Of a DNA stretch of 64,000 bases, positions 45,989 to 54,713 are shown piece by piece. Numbering within the stretch: position 1 is the first letter of the stretch; each line of letters starts with the position of its first letter. Both the position numbers and the translations under genes were made by a program. This stretch comes from Desulfocapsaceae bacterium (lineage in GTDB: Bacteria; Desulfobacterota; Desulfobulbia; Desulfobulbales; Desulfocapsaceae). The notes beneath the pieces were generated by a model. That model was not told where the DNA came from, did no database searches, and saw nothing but the letters and a program-made list of their open reading frames with translations. The DNA lies in contig JAUSAB010000096.1 of NCBI GenBank assembly GCA_030653035.1, positions 1-64,000 of the forward strand, written 5' to 3'.

Positions 45989-46933
45989 GTGCTGTTTCTA
46001 TCATCGCCCGTAGTATTGCTCCAACAGAGCTACCAACAAGTAACCATCTCCAAGAGAGGGGAGGGCGTAAGCGAAGAGGCACGCCTACGCGCCGCGTTTT
46101 TCGGCGAGTATGAATTCGTGCTGCATCAGGCACCGCGATATAACTTCATTAGCACGGTTTTCTACAATCAAGACCAGCTTCTCCACACCAAATCTCCCCT
46201 GGTTCCATTCGTCGGCAGGCATGAACAGTTCAAAGTCGTAGAAGAGGTTGAAGGGCCGGAACGAACTCTGACAATTGAGAGTCTGCAAGACGGTGTCTCC
46301 GTTGAGCTGATCGAGATCATCCCGTTGGACGGGAGAGAGCAACCTCTTGACTTTTGGTCGCTCGAAGTGAGCGCAAACCGGCGCACAATTGGCTATGGGC
46401 ATAATCTCCCACCCCAGGCATTGCAAATCAGAATCTCCGGCCTAAATGTTGTTGATGTCGAATCCGTCAACGCTTGCGTGTGGTCCGGCAGGAAGCCTGG
46501 GGTGCAATTCGCTCGCCCCATATTTGGTAGTTTCCAGTGTCGAGAGCCCATCAGGGTTGATTTGTTGGATAACCCACGGGCAGAGGCAAGGGGGGTGGAG
46601 GGGCACCTCAAGGCGGTGTTCGGTACCATCTTTGGCAAGGATTCCGGGCGTAACCTCTGGTTGGCGTGCTGTTACCGGTATCAACTGCTGGATAGTGGCC
46701 CGGAGGTTCGCCTGCCAGTGCTGATGACCCCCACTACCACTACCAATAGCGAGAATTTGCCCTTCACAGTGTCGGCTGCTTTGAAAAAGTGGTATCAAGA
46801 TGTTGTACCGTCGAGAGAGAAAGGGGCTTTCATCTTTGAGATAACGGTCTTCGCTGCCAATGACGACCACAGATTGCCAGTGCTAACGCTGGGTGAGTTG
46901 ACATTGCCATTCGAAGCAATTTCTGAACTTTGA
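45989..46933 (+). CDS. Unknown cassette protein
   Basis: A 314-residue protein with no recognised domain. It has TISKRGEGVSEEARLRAAFF near the start, a TLTIESLQDGVSVEL block and a C-terminal FIFEITVFAANDDHRLP segment that looks beta-rich. GTG 45989 follows AGGAG; the ATG at 45987 is in a dead frame. It is followed by an attC-like core (47016-47022), so it is probably a captured cassette. The 5' end may have been trimmed by the RAYT insertion. Confidence 0.6.
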   Translation: MLFLSSPVVLLQQSYQQVTISKRGEGVSEEARLRAAFFGEYEFVLHQAPRYNFISTVFYNQDQLLHTKSPLVPFVGRHEQFKVVEEVEGPERTLTIESLQDGVSVELIEIIPLDGREQPLDFWSLEVSANRRTIGYGHNLPPQALQIRISGLNVVDVESVNACVWSGRKPGVQFARPIFGSFQCREPIRVDLLDNPRAEARGVEGHLKAVFGTIFGKDSGRNLWLACCYRYQLLDSGPEVRLPVLMTPTTTTNSENLPFTVSAALKKWYQDVVPSREKGAFIFEITVFAANDDHRLPVLTLGELTLPFEAISEL

Positions 46934-46947
46934 GTGGTAAGGAATGA

Positions 46948-47022
46948 AGGCCTTGCCAATACCGGCATGCAGTGAATTTGCTTCGCTATGCTTCGCAAAA
47001 CCCGCTGATGTCCACGTTAGCC
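46948..47022 (+). other. attC-like site
   Basis: The right core CACGTTAGCC (47016-47022) is typical. The inner arm CATGCAGTGAATTTGC pairs with GCAAAACCCGCTGATG, but the left outer end is degenerate, so this is a moderate call. Confidence 0.6.
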
Positions 47023-47049
47023 TTCCATGCAGAATGAGACAATAAGTTG

Positions 47050-47076
47050 CATTTTACAATTTTGTATTGTAAAATG
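47050..47076 (+). promoter_or_regulatory. Palindromic operator of the toxin-antitoxin pair
   Basis: CATTTTACAAT and ATTGTAAAATG are exact complements with a 5-base spacer. They sit 47 bases before the antitoxin start, where type II antitoxins bind to repress their own operon. Confidence 0.65.
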
Positions 47077-47122
47077 AATCCATGGTGTCAATTAGATCAA
47101 CTCAATCATGGAGGTCAATAAA

Positions 47123-47341
47123 ATGGCAATGGCAGTAAGAATATCAGAAGAATTGGTGGGGGAAGCAAAAAAGTTTAGCAGAATCGAACATCGATCCTTG
47201 ACTGGGCAAATTGAGCACTGGGCTAGAATTGGCAAATGCTCCGAGGAAAATCCAGATTTGACGTACAACCTGATAAAAGAAATTTTGATTGGGATCGAGG
47301 AATTAGATCAAAATGAAAAAACAGAATATCAATTTGGTTGA
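47123..47341 (+). CDS. ParD-like antitoxin
   Basis: A 72-residue protein with VRISEELVGEAKKFSRIEHRSLTGQIEHWARIG, a pattern of ribbon-helix-helix ParD-family antitoxins (short, DNA-binding at the start and toxin-binding at the tail). ATG 47123 follows GGAGGT. It lies 6 bases from the toxin start. It should neutralise the adjacent toxin and bind the upstream palindrome. Confidence 0.8.
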   Translation: MAMAVRISEELVGEAKKFSRIEHRSLTGQIEHWARIGKCSEENPDLTYNLIKEILIGIEELDQNEKTEYQFG

Positions 47342-47347
47342 GAGTCG

Positions 47348-47629
47348 ATGAAAATTTATCAGTCAAGATCTTTTGAGAAAAAAGTAAAGAAGTTCAATGA
47401 AAAAGAAAAATATGAGCTAGATAATGAGATTAAACAGATCATTCAAAATCCATTAATCGGTACTGAGAAGAAAGGAGATTTGAGGGGAGTTTTTGTATAT
47501 AAGTTCAATTTGCAGAACCTGATGTACCTTCTTTCTTATCGTTTCATCAAAGAAGAAAGTCTAGAGCTCATAATGATTGGGCCGCATGAAAATTATTATA
47601 GAGATTTGAAGAGCTATTTGAAAAGTTAA
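47348..47629 (+). CDS. RelE/ParE-type toxin
   Basis: A 93-residue basic protein with KIYQSRSFEKKVKKFNEKEKYELDNEI and a late IMIGPHENYYRDLKSYLK strand that fits the RelE/ParE fold. Family members are mRNA interferases or gyrase poisons; which one is not clear from sequence. The gene is 6 bases after the antitoxin and its stop is 9 bases before an attC, so the whole pair forms a cassette. TA cassettes stabilise integron arrays. Confidence 0.8.
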   Translation: MKIYQSRSFEKKVKKFNEKEKYELDNEIKQIIQNPLIGTEKKGDLRGVFVYKFNLQNLMYLLSYRFIKEESLELIMIGPHENYYRDLKSYLKS

Positions 47630-47638
47630 TAACAAACC

Positions 47639-47728
47639 GCCTAACCCATAAGGATTGAGTCGACCCGCGAGACAATAATTTGCTGGCACCGGCGCATGTT
47701 TCGGGTCGAACTCAATCCATTGTTCAAC
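47639..47728 (+). other. attC recombination site
   Basis: Left GCCTAACCCATAAGGATTGAG (core GCCTAAC fits RYYYAAC) pairs with right CTCAATCCATTGTTCAAC; an inner GTCGACCCG/CGGGTCGA stem follows. It ends the toxin-antitoxin cassette. Confidence 0.85.
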
Positions 47729-48294
47729 AAGCCCGACAATTATATAAGGGTAAAAATTCGATCGTGCAGGAGGGACAGAAGCTGGGACAGATAGAGTTTT
47801 CCGAAGTTTTTCTATAATACCTTTTGTTCTTTGACAAGAAAGAACCTCTTCCTGGTTTTTTGATGTTCAGTCGATCTGGTTTTGACCAGTGATTTCCGGT
47901 TTGGCGATATTTGCTTTACCACTCACTGAATTTTGGCAATAGAATTCCCACCCCGTTTGCAAAACGGTTTAAAAAAGGAGAGAAAAGAATCAGTTTCTCA
48001 GCTTGCGACCGGTTTCATTTCACTCTGACCTTATAAAAACTTCTGATTCGACAGCGTGCCGAAGAATCAACAGGCCCCGGCAATGTGGACAATACGGCAT
48101 CTCTTTTTTGTCTTTTTTTTGCTGCCGACAGCCTGGGAATTGACATTCCAGGGAAGCTGCCAGACGCTCGAATCGATCTGGTCAAAAAGCCCGGCCTTTT
48201 TCATTTTATCCCGGAATTTGGCGCGAAAGATCTCGGAAAGTGCTCTGACCGGCAGGAAAAAATCGATCCGCGAAGAATGCCAGAAACCGCTTTC
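47729..48294. other. Gap without a confident gene
   Basis: About 560 bases after the last attC. Two overlapping frames near 48056-48348 have no supported start or family match. GGGACAG-rich words near 47773 recall RAYT ends. I do not assign genes here. Confidence 0.4.
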
Positions 48295-48544
48295 CCGGTG
48301 CTTGACGACTTTGGCCTGGCACCCACTGAACCAGGAACAGCGCCATGACCTGCTGGAGATCCTCGAAGATCGCAATAGCATTAAATCAACCATTGTGACC
48401 AGTCAACTACCCTAAAACCACTGGCATGAACAGATCGGCGCTCCAACCCTGGCTGACGCCATCCTCAATTGCCTGGTGCATGCCACCTGCAGAATACAAC
48501 TTAAAGGAGAATCTATGCGAAAAAAGAAAGCACGCTTGACCTGA
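48295..48544 (+). pseudogene. IS21-family istB remnant
   Basis: Frames restored across a shift read VLDDFGLAP, then QRHDLLEILEDRN, STIVTSQLP, NHWHEQIGAP and TLADAILNCLVHA, the C-terminal end of the IstB helper ATPase (its Walker B Asp pair included). There is one frameshift and one stop in the middle. No istA or terminal repeats were seen. It marks an old IS21 insertion beside the cassette array. Confidence 0.85.
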
Positions 48545-48671
48545 AACCAGACAATAGAGTATTCAACAAAAAACAGCGTCGCTCCGCTCCGATACCTTGG
48601 CCGGAATGAAATGGAATACGCAGCAGAATCTTATTATTGGCGAAATATTGATTTTATTGTGCCAATAAAAC

Positions 48672-48710
48672 AAAAAAGGATGCCCGTTCTTCCGGGCATC
48701 CTTTTTTGTT
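48672..48710. terminator. Terminator after the cytochrome gene
   Basis: AAAAAAGGATGCCCG pairs with CGGGCATCCTTTTTT across a short TTCTT loop, about 25 bases past the cytochrome stop on the minus strand. It may work in both directions. Confidence 0.85.
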
Positions 48711-48732
48711 TTAGAGAAGCGGTATCAGCAGT

Positions 48733-50778
48733 TTATGCCTGATGGCATTTGGTACATGTGTAGCCTTTGCCGGCATGAAAAGTATGCAATGTTGAACTGT
48801 TAGACCAGGATTTCAGGCTGTGGCAGTCGTTGCACAGATCACTTGTCGGTTTTACAAGCGGATTACCTGTTGTTGTCGGTGGTGGTGTTGGAGGAGGTGT
48901 TGTCGTTGTTCCCGTATGGCATTTGGTACATGTGTAGCCTTTGCCGGCATGAAAAGTATGCAATGTTGCACTGTTAGACCAGGATTTCAGGCTGTGGCAG
49001 TCGTTGCACAGATCACTTGTCGGTTTTATAAGAGCATTGGTAGTAGTTGTAGTAGTTGTTGGTGGTGTCGTTTGTGCAACTGCTATCGTCACCCCCGTAT
49101 GGCATTTTGAACATTGGTAGCCTTTTGAGATATGTTCTTTATGCAGTTCTTGACTGTTGCTCCAGCTTTCCAAGCTGTGGCAGGTCTTGCACAAAGTGCT
49201 TTTTGCGCTGACAAGGCCCGTGGGCTCAGGTGTATGACAGCTTGCGCATGCCAGTTTGACCGATCCTCCATTACTTGCCGCGTGTTTGTTGTGCATAGCC
49301 TCCCATGTCGAGGTTTTCGCGGAATGACAGAGGGTACAGTTTGCGACCTTGGCCGGCCAGGTATGATAGCCCAGTTTACCCAAGGGGAGCATTTTAGTGC
49401 CATCAACCGTCTTGCCGGTGGTGGCGTGACACTCGGTACAGAGCGGGGCTTTGGACTTTGGATCAACACCATGGCTGATCAGCATCTCGGCATTGGTTCT
49501 CACCATGGTGTAGGTGGTGCCGGTCAAACCCTGTTGTTTTATGCCGGCGAGCACTGCCTTTTTAAAATCTCCGGTCATGAACATGTCCATGATCACCGGT
49601 GGAATGATCTTGCCGCTTGGGTGCAGAGGCATGACTGACCAGTGGTTCTTGATCGGCACGATCTGGGATTTACCGTTAAAGGCTTTACCATTGGCCCTGG
49701 CCATGGTGTAGGTGCCGTCGGCATTTTTCGTGATTATTTCACCAACATTGTAAACGTACGAGGTGCCGTCGAACCAGCGATACTCTGGTTTCACATTGGC
49801 AACCTTAACCTCCGTGCCAACATAACCGCCCTGTCCGGCACAGAAGGCCGGATCCCAAACGGGCTTCAGCCAGTTGCGGGACATCTCGGTTGCGCCGCCT
49901 TTACCGAAGGTACGGATATGGCAGGTCTGACAGCCTACCTGGCCCTGGGCATGACGGTTTAAGACAGCATTGGAGTGAGGTGCAGCAGTATGGCAGTTGG
50001 TGCATTTCGGGTCAGCCGCTTCAGTCTGGCGCAGATCGATGCCGCGACCGCCGATTTTGTGTTTCGTCGTTACATGACAGGAGGTACAGGTCATGTTTTT
50101 GCCGCCCACTGCAGGAGACATATGCACGTCTTCGGCAACCGTTGGGTTTTTGGTGCTCAACCCCATGTCGCCACGTTTAGTCCAGTCACCGCCGCCGGCC
50201 TTGGCATGGCAGCGCAGACAGGAAGTCCGGGTTGGTTTGTGGACGTTCTGGGCCAGAGAGACCATGGTGGTTCCCGCCGGCATGAGCGCGTAGTTGGGTG
50301 CTGTTGTGTAGTTGCCAAGCGCATCCTGTTTTCCGAAGAGATATGTCTTTAAATTACCAAAGATATCGGTGACGGTTACGGGGTTGGCTTTATCGGCAAC
50401 AGTCAGGCGCTGGTAGGTGTCACTATGGCACATAAGGCAGTCCACGTCATTGATAGTTGCCGGATGCGGGGCATTGCCGTCAGCGCGCACATGGCAGGAA
50501 AAACAGACGCCCTTAGACGACGGGGCGTAAGTGCAGAAGGTGTTGATGCCGCCAACCGCCTTACCAAGAACCTTGCCAGGGGCATTAGTTAACTCGGGTG
50601 TAGGCCCTTTCCATTGCATGTGCAGGCTGTTGAGCATGTCTTGTGCCTGTACCTGATGACAGGCAATACAGGTCTGGGGCCCATCATATTTTGTGATTGC
50701 CAGATGTTGGGGAATGGCTCCGCTTGCGTTGCCGGCAAAGAAGGTAAGCGCCGCTGTTGCAAATATTGATTTTTTCAT
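48733..50778 (-). CDS. 16-haem exported c-type cytochrome with repeat tail
   Basis: A 681-residue multihaem cytochrome with a Sec signal (MKKSIFATAALTFFAG). I count 16 CxxCH sites: CIACH, CFSCH, CLMCH, CLRCH, CTSCH, CTNCH, CQTCH, CTECH, CTLCH, CASCH, CKTCH, CSKCH, and two CNDCH/CTKCH pairs. The C-terminal 160 residues have three copies of a two-haem unit (LCxxCHSL-SWSNS, then KGYxCxKCH) separated by Thr/Pro-rich linkers, the last two almost identical in DNA. A role in extracellular electron transfer is inferred. Two copies of GGGAGGAAAAA precede the start. Confidence 0.9.
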   Translation of the reverse strand: MKKSIFATAALTFFAGNASGAIPQHLAITKYDGPQTCIACHQVQAQDMLNSLHMQWKGPTPELTNAPGKVLGKAVGGINTFCTYAPSSKGVCFSCHVRADGNAPHPATINDVDCLMCHSDTYQRLTVADKANPVTVTDIFGNLKTYLFGKQDALGNYTTAPNYALMPAGTTMVSLAQNVHKPTRTSCLRCHAKAGGGDWTKRGDMGLSTKNPTVAEDVHMSPAVGGKNMTCTSCHVTTKHKIGGRGIDLRQTEAADPKCTNCHTAAPHSNAVLNRHAQGQVGCQTCHIRTFGKGGATEMSRNWLKPVWDPAFCAGQGGYVGTEVKVANVKPEYRWFDGTSYVYNVGEIITKNADGTYTMARANGKAFNGKSQIVPIKNHWSVMPLHPSGKIIPPVIMDMFMTGDFKKAVLAGIKQQGLTGTTYTMVRTNAEMLISHGVDPKSKAPLCTECHATTGKTVDGTKMLPLGKLGYHTWPAKVANCTLCHSAKTSTWEAMHNKHAASNGGSVKLACASCHTPEPTGLVSAKSTLCKTCHSLESWSNSQELHKEHISKGYQCSKCHTGVTIAVAQTTPPTTTTTTTNALIKPTSDLCNDCHSLKSWSNSATLHTFHAGKGYTCTKCHTGTTTTPPPTPPPTTTGNPLVKPTSDLCNDCHSLKSWSNSSTLHTFHAGKGYTCTKCHQA
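48742..49031 (-). repeat. Duplicated two-haem module
   Basis: Two segments of about 117 bases, at 48742-48858 and 48915-49031, match at all but about two positions. They encode the last and the next-to-last haem pairs of the cytochrome. The linker between differs, so the duplication is recent and clean at domain borders. Confidence 0.9.
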
Positions 50779-51345
50779 TTTTCCTCCCGTTTATTTTTTC
50801 CTCCCGTTTTATGCCATACGTTTTCAAGCCGATATTTCTTTGTTGGTTGTACCGCACGGCATTCCACTGTATGTACTGCTCTCTTGTGCTGTTTTGTTGC
50901 AGGGTTGTATGTCCTTCTACTGTCTTTGTATAACTCACTAAAGACCTCCCTCGATAAAGAGAATAATTATTAATCTCACATTGACAAGCATTTTGTATGC
51001 CAAATAAAGATTTTTTTAACGTACTGATTGTCTGTTGTTAATATAACAACAGGAGTGTATGTGATTGATGTAACTGGTGTAAAAAGTTAAACTTTAGTAC
51101 AGAATGAAGACAGAAGTGTTGGCTGATGGGGTAAGTGGGCGTTGACCGTAAGTTATGTCTATAAACTGAGCCTCTTGCAAAATGATCTTTTCGCCCAATC
51201 TCTTCGTTATGCTCAGAATTTTATCCTCGGAATATCAACTATATGCCTGCGGTAAAATTTTTCGCATGCCTCGATTTTGGGACGAAAATCTTCATTTTGC
51301 AAAAGGCTCTTTTTTATGCAAGAACTGAGAATAAAGGGAATATAG
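50779..51345. other. Gap with duplicated ribosome site and a MITE-like element
   Basis: The 5' leader of the cytochrome gene (minus strand) has two tandem GGGAGGAAAAA ribosome-site copies near 50779-50812. An AT-rich stretch and a palindrome near 51035 follow. The MITE-like element fills 51168-51309. No gene is seen. Confidence 0.65.
51168..51309. mobile_element. MITE-like inverted-repeat element
   Basis: GAGCCTCTTGCAAAATGATC on the left and TTCATTTTGCAAAAGGCTC on the right are imperfect complements of about 25 bases, 142 bases apart in total, with an internal AATATCAACTAT that looks palindromic. Elements with these GAGCC-TTTTGCAAAA tips recur in related genomes, to my knowledge. No coding capacity. 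It lies directly before hrpB. Confidence 0.7.
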
Positions 51346-53886
51346 ATGGTAAATCTTCCCATCTATGAGGTCTTACCGGAGCTACGGGTGCAGCTGGCCA
51401 GTCGCAAGGCGATAGTGCTCAGCGCCCCGCCAGGTTCGGGCAAAACTACGGTGGCGCCCCTGGCCTTGCTCGCCGAGCCTTGGCTGGCAGGACAAACCAT
51501 CCTGATGCTCGAACCGCGACGGCTGGCGGCTCGGCTGGCCGCTGCCTTCATGGCCAGGCAGCTGGGCGAGGAGGTCGGACAGACCGTGGGTTATCGGGTG
51601 CGCTTTGAGGCAAAGGTCTCGTCTACAACCAGGGTGGAGGTGATAACCGAAGGGGTGTTCACCCGTCGCCTGCAGGATGACCCTGAGCTGGCCGGGGTGG
51701 GGCTGGTGATCTTCGACGAGTTTCATGAGCGCAGCCTGCAGGGGGATCTGGCCCTGGCCCTCTGCCTTGATGTGATGAACGGCCTGCGGGATGATCTTAA
51801 GCTCCTGATCATGTCTGCCACTCTCGACACTGAGGCGGTCAGCCGGCTGCTTGATAATTCCCCGGTAGTCATGGGGGCGGGCCAGACCTATCCAGTGGGT
51901 GTGGAATACTGTCGGGCCGGTCAATTGTTCAATCCCCAGCCCCGCGAGATCGCCAAGCAGGTGGCCGCAACCATCCACAAGGCCATGGTCGAGCAGCCGG
52001 GCGATATCCTGGCTTTTCTGCCCGGCGCCGCCGAGATTCGGCATACCCAGGCGCTGCTGATTACAGCCCTGCAGCCAACCGAGATTGCCATCCATCCCCT
52101 GTACGGTGATCTGAGTCTCGCCGCCCAGACCGCTGCTGTGCAACCGGATCCAAAGGGCCGCCGGCGCATCATCCTGGCCACGCCCATTGCGGAAACCAGC
52201 ATCACTATCGAGGGGATCCATACCGTGGTTGACAACGGCTGGAAACGGACTCCGCAATTCAACCCCAACAGCGGCCTGAGCCGCCTGACCACCCAGCGTA
52301 TTTCGCTGGCGGCCGCTACCCAGCGTACCGGTCGGGCCGGACGTCTTGGCCCGGGTCACTGTTACCGTTTGTGGAGTCAGGGCGAGGAACATGGGCTCAG
52401 GCCCTTTGATCTACCGGAGATCCTGGCTGCCGACCTGAGCCAGTTGGTCCTGGATCTGGCCCGTTGGGGGGTAACCTCTCCGGAGGCCCTGCGCTGGCTC
52501 GATCCGCCACCGGCTGCTCATTTCGCCCAGGCGCAATCGGTCCTCCAGATCCTCGGAGCCCTGGACCAGCAAGGGCATATCACCTCCCTTGGCCGGAAGA
52601 TGGCCGAGCTCCCGGTTCATCCTCGCCTGGGGCACATGTTGCTGTCCGCAGCCAGGTATGGGGTAACTGCCCTGGCCTGCGACCTCGCGGCCCTGCTCTC
52701 GGAGCGCGATATCATCAAGGGGCGGGACCGTTCGGCGGATATCGAAGACCGGCTCCATGTCCTGGCGGCCTTTCGTACTGATGGCCGAGCCGCTGCTCAA
52801 TCCCTTGATGCGGACACTGATGCCTGCCGCCGGGTGACGCAGACCAGCAGGCAGCTCCGGGAACATCTGCCCAGATCTGCCCGAAACAAGACCGGAGACC
52901 CCGAAGTGCTAACCGCAACCGTTGGTGAGCTTTTGGCCCTGGCCTTTCCCGATCGGATTGCTCAACGGAGGGATGGAGGCAGGGGACAGTACAAGCTCGC
53001 TTCCGGCCGTGGCGCGATTCTCCCCGTCCATGACCGGCTCACCGCCCACGAGTATCTGGCGGTGGCCGAACTGGACGCGGGTAAAATCGAGGGCCGCATA
53101 TTTCTCGCCGCTCCCCTGGCCAAGGAGTCCCTGCCGGCCTTGTTCGCCACTCAGTTGCAATGGGAAGAAAAAGTCTTCTGGGAAGAGCAGGGCGGTTCAG
53201 TAAAGGCCCAACGTGTCCTGCGGCTGGGTGAGATTGTCCTGGAAACCATCTCTTTGACAAGTCCTTCTGCCGAGGCGGTGTTGGATGCACTTCTTTCCGG
53301 CATCCGCAGCCGTGGTTTTGCCGTCCTGCCTTGGAGTGATAAGGCCAGGGAGTTGCAGGCGCGGTTGGAGAGTATGCGCTTTTGGCAGCCGCAAGCTGGC
53401 TGGCCGGATGTTTCAGATATCTGGCTGATGGCGAATCTTGATCAATGGCTGGCCCCTTGTCTTTTCGGGATGCGAAGCGCGGAACATCTTAAAAAACTCG
53501 ACCTCTTCACTCTCCTTGCCGCCAGACTCGACTGGCAACAACAGAGCCGGCTGGACCGGGAGGCCCCAACTCACCTCACGGTGCCCAGCGGTTCACGGAT
53601 TAAGTTGCGTTACACCCCTGGCGAGCCTCCGGTACTGGCGGTGCGCCTCCAGGAGATGTTCGGGCTGGCCGATACCCCGATGGTCGGCAACAATAGGGTG
53701 CCTGTGTTGCTCCATCTGCTCTCCCCGGCCCAGCGGCCCATGCAGATCACCCAGGATTTGCGCGGCTTCTGGGGAGGCGCCTATCATGATGTGAAAAAGG
53801 AGCTTCGTGGCCGCTATCCCAAGCACCACTGGCCGGATGACCCCTGGCAGGCCCAGCCTACCAATCGGATTAAACCCCGAAAATAA
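51346..53886 (+). CDS. hrpB: ATP-dependent RNA helicase HrpB
   Basis: An 846-residue DEAH-box helicase. Motifs in order: Walker A PPGSGKTT, Ia LEPRRLAARL, DEFHERS (motif II variant), SATLD, and QRTGRAGR, followed by HrpB-specific C-terminal domains (GLADTPMVG, QDLRGFWGGAYHDVKKEL). HrpB-type helicases remodel RNA or mRNA-protein complexes; their substrate is unclear. GGGAATATAG precedes ATG 51346. Confidence 0.95.
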   Translation: MVNLPIYEVLPELRVQLASRKAIVLSAPPGSGKTTVAPLALLAEPWLAGQTILMLEPRRLAARLAAAFMARQLGEEVGQTVGYRVRFEAKVSSTTRVEVITEGVFTRRLQDDPELAGVGLVIFDEFHERSLQGDLALALCLDVMNGLRDDLKLLIMSATLDTEAVSRLLDNSPVVMGAGQTYPVGVEYCRAGQLFNPQPREIAKQVAATIHKAMVEQPGDILAFLPGAAEIRHTQALLITALQPTEIAIHPLYGDLSLAAQTAAVQPDPKGRRRIILATPIAETSITIEGIHTVVDNGWKRTPQFNPNSGLSRLTTQRISLAAATQRTGRAGRLGPGHCYRLWSQGEEHGLRPFDLPEILAADLSQLVLDLARWGVTSPEALRWLDPPPAAHFAQAQSVLQILGALDQQGHITSLGRKMAELPVHPRLGHMLLSAARYGVTALACDLAALLSERDIIKGRDRSADIEDRLHVLAAFRTDGRAAAQSLDADTDACRRVTQTSRQLREHLPRSARNKTGDPEVLTATVGELLALAFPDRIAQRRDGGRGQYKLASGRGAILPVHDRLTAHEYLAVAELDAGKIEGRIFLAAPLAKESLPALFATQLQWEEKVFWEEQGGSVKAQRVLRLGEIVLETISLTSPSAEAVLDALLSGIRSRGFAVLPWSDKARELQARLESMRFWQPQAGWPDVSDIWLMANLDQWLAPCLFGMRSAEHLKKLDLFTLLAARLDWQQQSRLDREAPTHLTVPSGSRIKLRYTPGEPPVLAVRLQEMFGLADTPMVGNNRVPVLLHLLSPAQRPMQITQDLRGFWGGAYHDVKKELRGRYPKHHWPDDPWQAQPTNRIKPRK

Positions 53887-54032
53887 GCACAAACCGTGAT
53901 CTGCAAATCCCTCGTGCGTTTTGTGTCATTTTGACTATAATCCTTCAATATTTCGATTGTTTGATGTCCGGTACTCAAGCAGTAGCCGGATCGACGGGGT
54001 AATTTTTCAAAAAAATTGAAAAGGAGTTTTTC

Positions 54033-54662
54033 ATGGAGCTTGAGGTTCCGGTAATCGGCATACTGCGAGGGGTTGAGGGTGATTTTTTTGGCGAGGTGAT
54101 GCAGGCTTCCTTTGCTGCCGGGCTTATGGCCATGGAGGTCACCATGAACACCCCGGGTGCCGAGGAGATTGTTCGGAAATGCCGTCCCGCAGTGCCTGAT
54201 GGCAGGCTGTTGGGCATGGGCACTATCCGCAATCTTCCGGAAGCCCGGCGGGCCGTGGCCGCCGGGGCCATGTTTCTGGTAACTCCCAATCTGGATATTG
54301 GAGTGATTGAGTATGCCAAGACGGCAGCCATTCCCATCGTTGTGGGGGCGCTGACGCCCACCGAGGTGTACACCGCCTGGTCCGCCGGGGCCGATTTGGT
54401 CAAGGTCTTTCCCTGCGGCGCCATGGGTGGCCCACAGTACATCAAAGATCTCAGAGGGCCTTTTGATCATATCAGACTTGCCGCAGTCGGCGGGGTGAGT
54501 CTCGCCAATGTTGCTGAATATTTTGGAGCAGGCGCAGCGGCGGTGGGTGTTTCCACCAGTCTCTTCGGCAGTAAAGCCCTGCAGGAGAAGGACCTTGATC
54601 TGCTTGGCCAGAATGTAAAAAAATTCATTGATCATTGCCGCATCGCCCAGGATCGGGTATGA
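54033..54662 (+). CDS. eda: KDPG/KHG aldolase
   Basis: A 209-residue class I aldolase. The catalytic Lys lies in the DLVKVFPCGAMGG segment, and VGALTPTEVYTAW and RLAAVGGVSLANV fit the family. It cleaves 2-keto-3-deoxy-6-phosphogluconate to pyruvate and glyceraldehyde 3-phosphate, or acts on 4-hydroxy-2-oxoglutarate. No edd is in view. AAGGAG sits before ATG 54033, and a second aldolase follows 51 bases later. Confidence 0.88.
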   Translation: MELEVPVIGILRGVEGDFFGEVMQASFAAGLMAMEVTMNTPGAEEIVRKCRPAVPDGRLLGMGTIRNLPEARRAVAAGAMFLVTPNLDIGVIEYAKTAAIPIVVGALTPTEVYTAWSAGADLVKVFPCGAMGGPQYIKDLRGPFDHIRLAAVGGVSLANVAEYFGAGAAAVGVSTSLFGSKALQEKDLDLLGQNVKKFIDHCRIAQDRV

Positions 54663-54713
54663 TCGCACCGATTTCTTACTATATACACGTCTTTTTTAAG
54701 GAGGTTTTTCCCC

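Larger units (their letters stand above)
42286..47728 (+). mobile_element. Integron cassette array without integrase (CALIN-like)
   Basis: Three convincing to moderate attC sites (43159, 47639 and 46948), one probable (42286-42443) and one partial (43978) lie in one orientation, each close after a gene. The genes are unrelated in composition, including an AT-rich one. No tyrosine recombinase integrase occurs in the window. A RAYT element and an OmpA-like gene interrupt the middle. The cluster is therefore best read as a CALIN remnant; boundaries are approximate. Confidence 0.75.

Noticed and set aside
48056-48415. Overlapping ORFs next to the IS21 remnant
   Set aside because: Neither start nor family is supported; only the last part matches IstB, and in a frame-shifted form.
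48742-49031. Near-identical repeats as a CRISPR array
   Set aside because: The two 117-base repeats are in frame in a cytochrome gene and encode haem sites, with one linker between.
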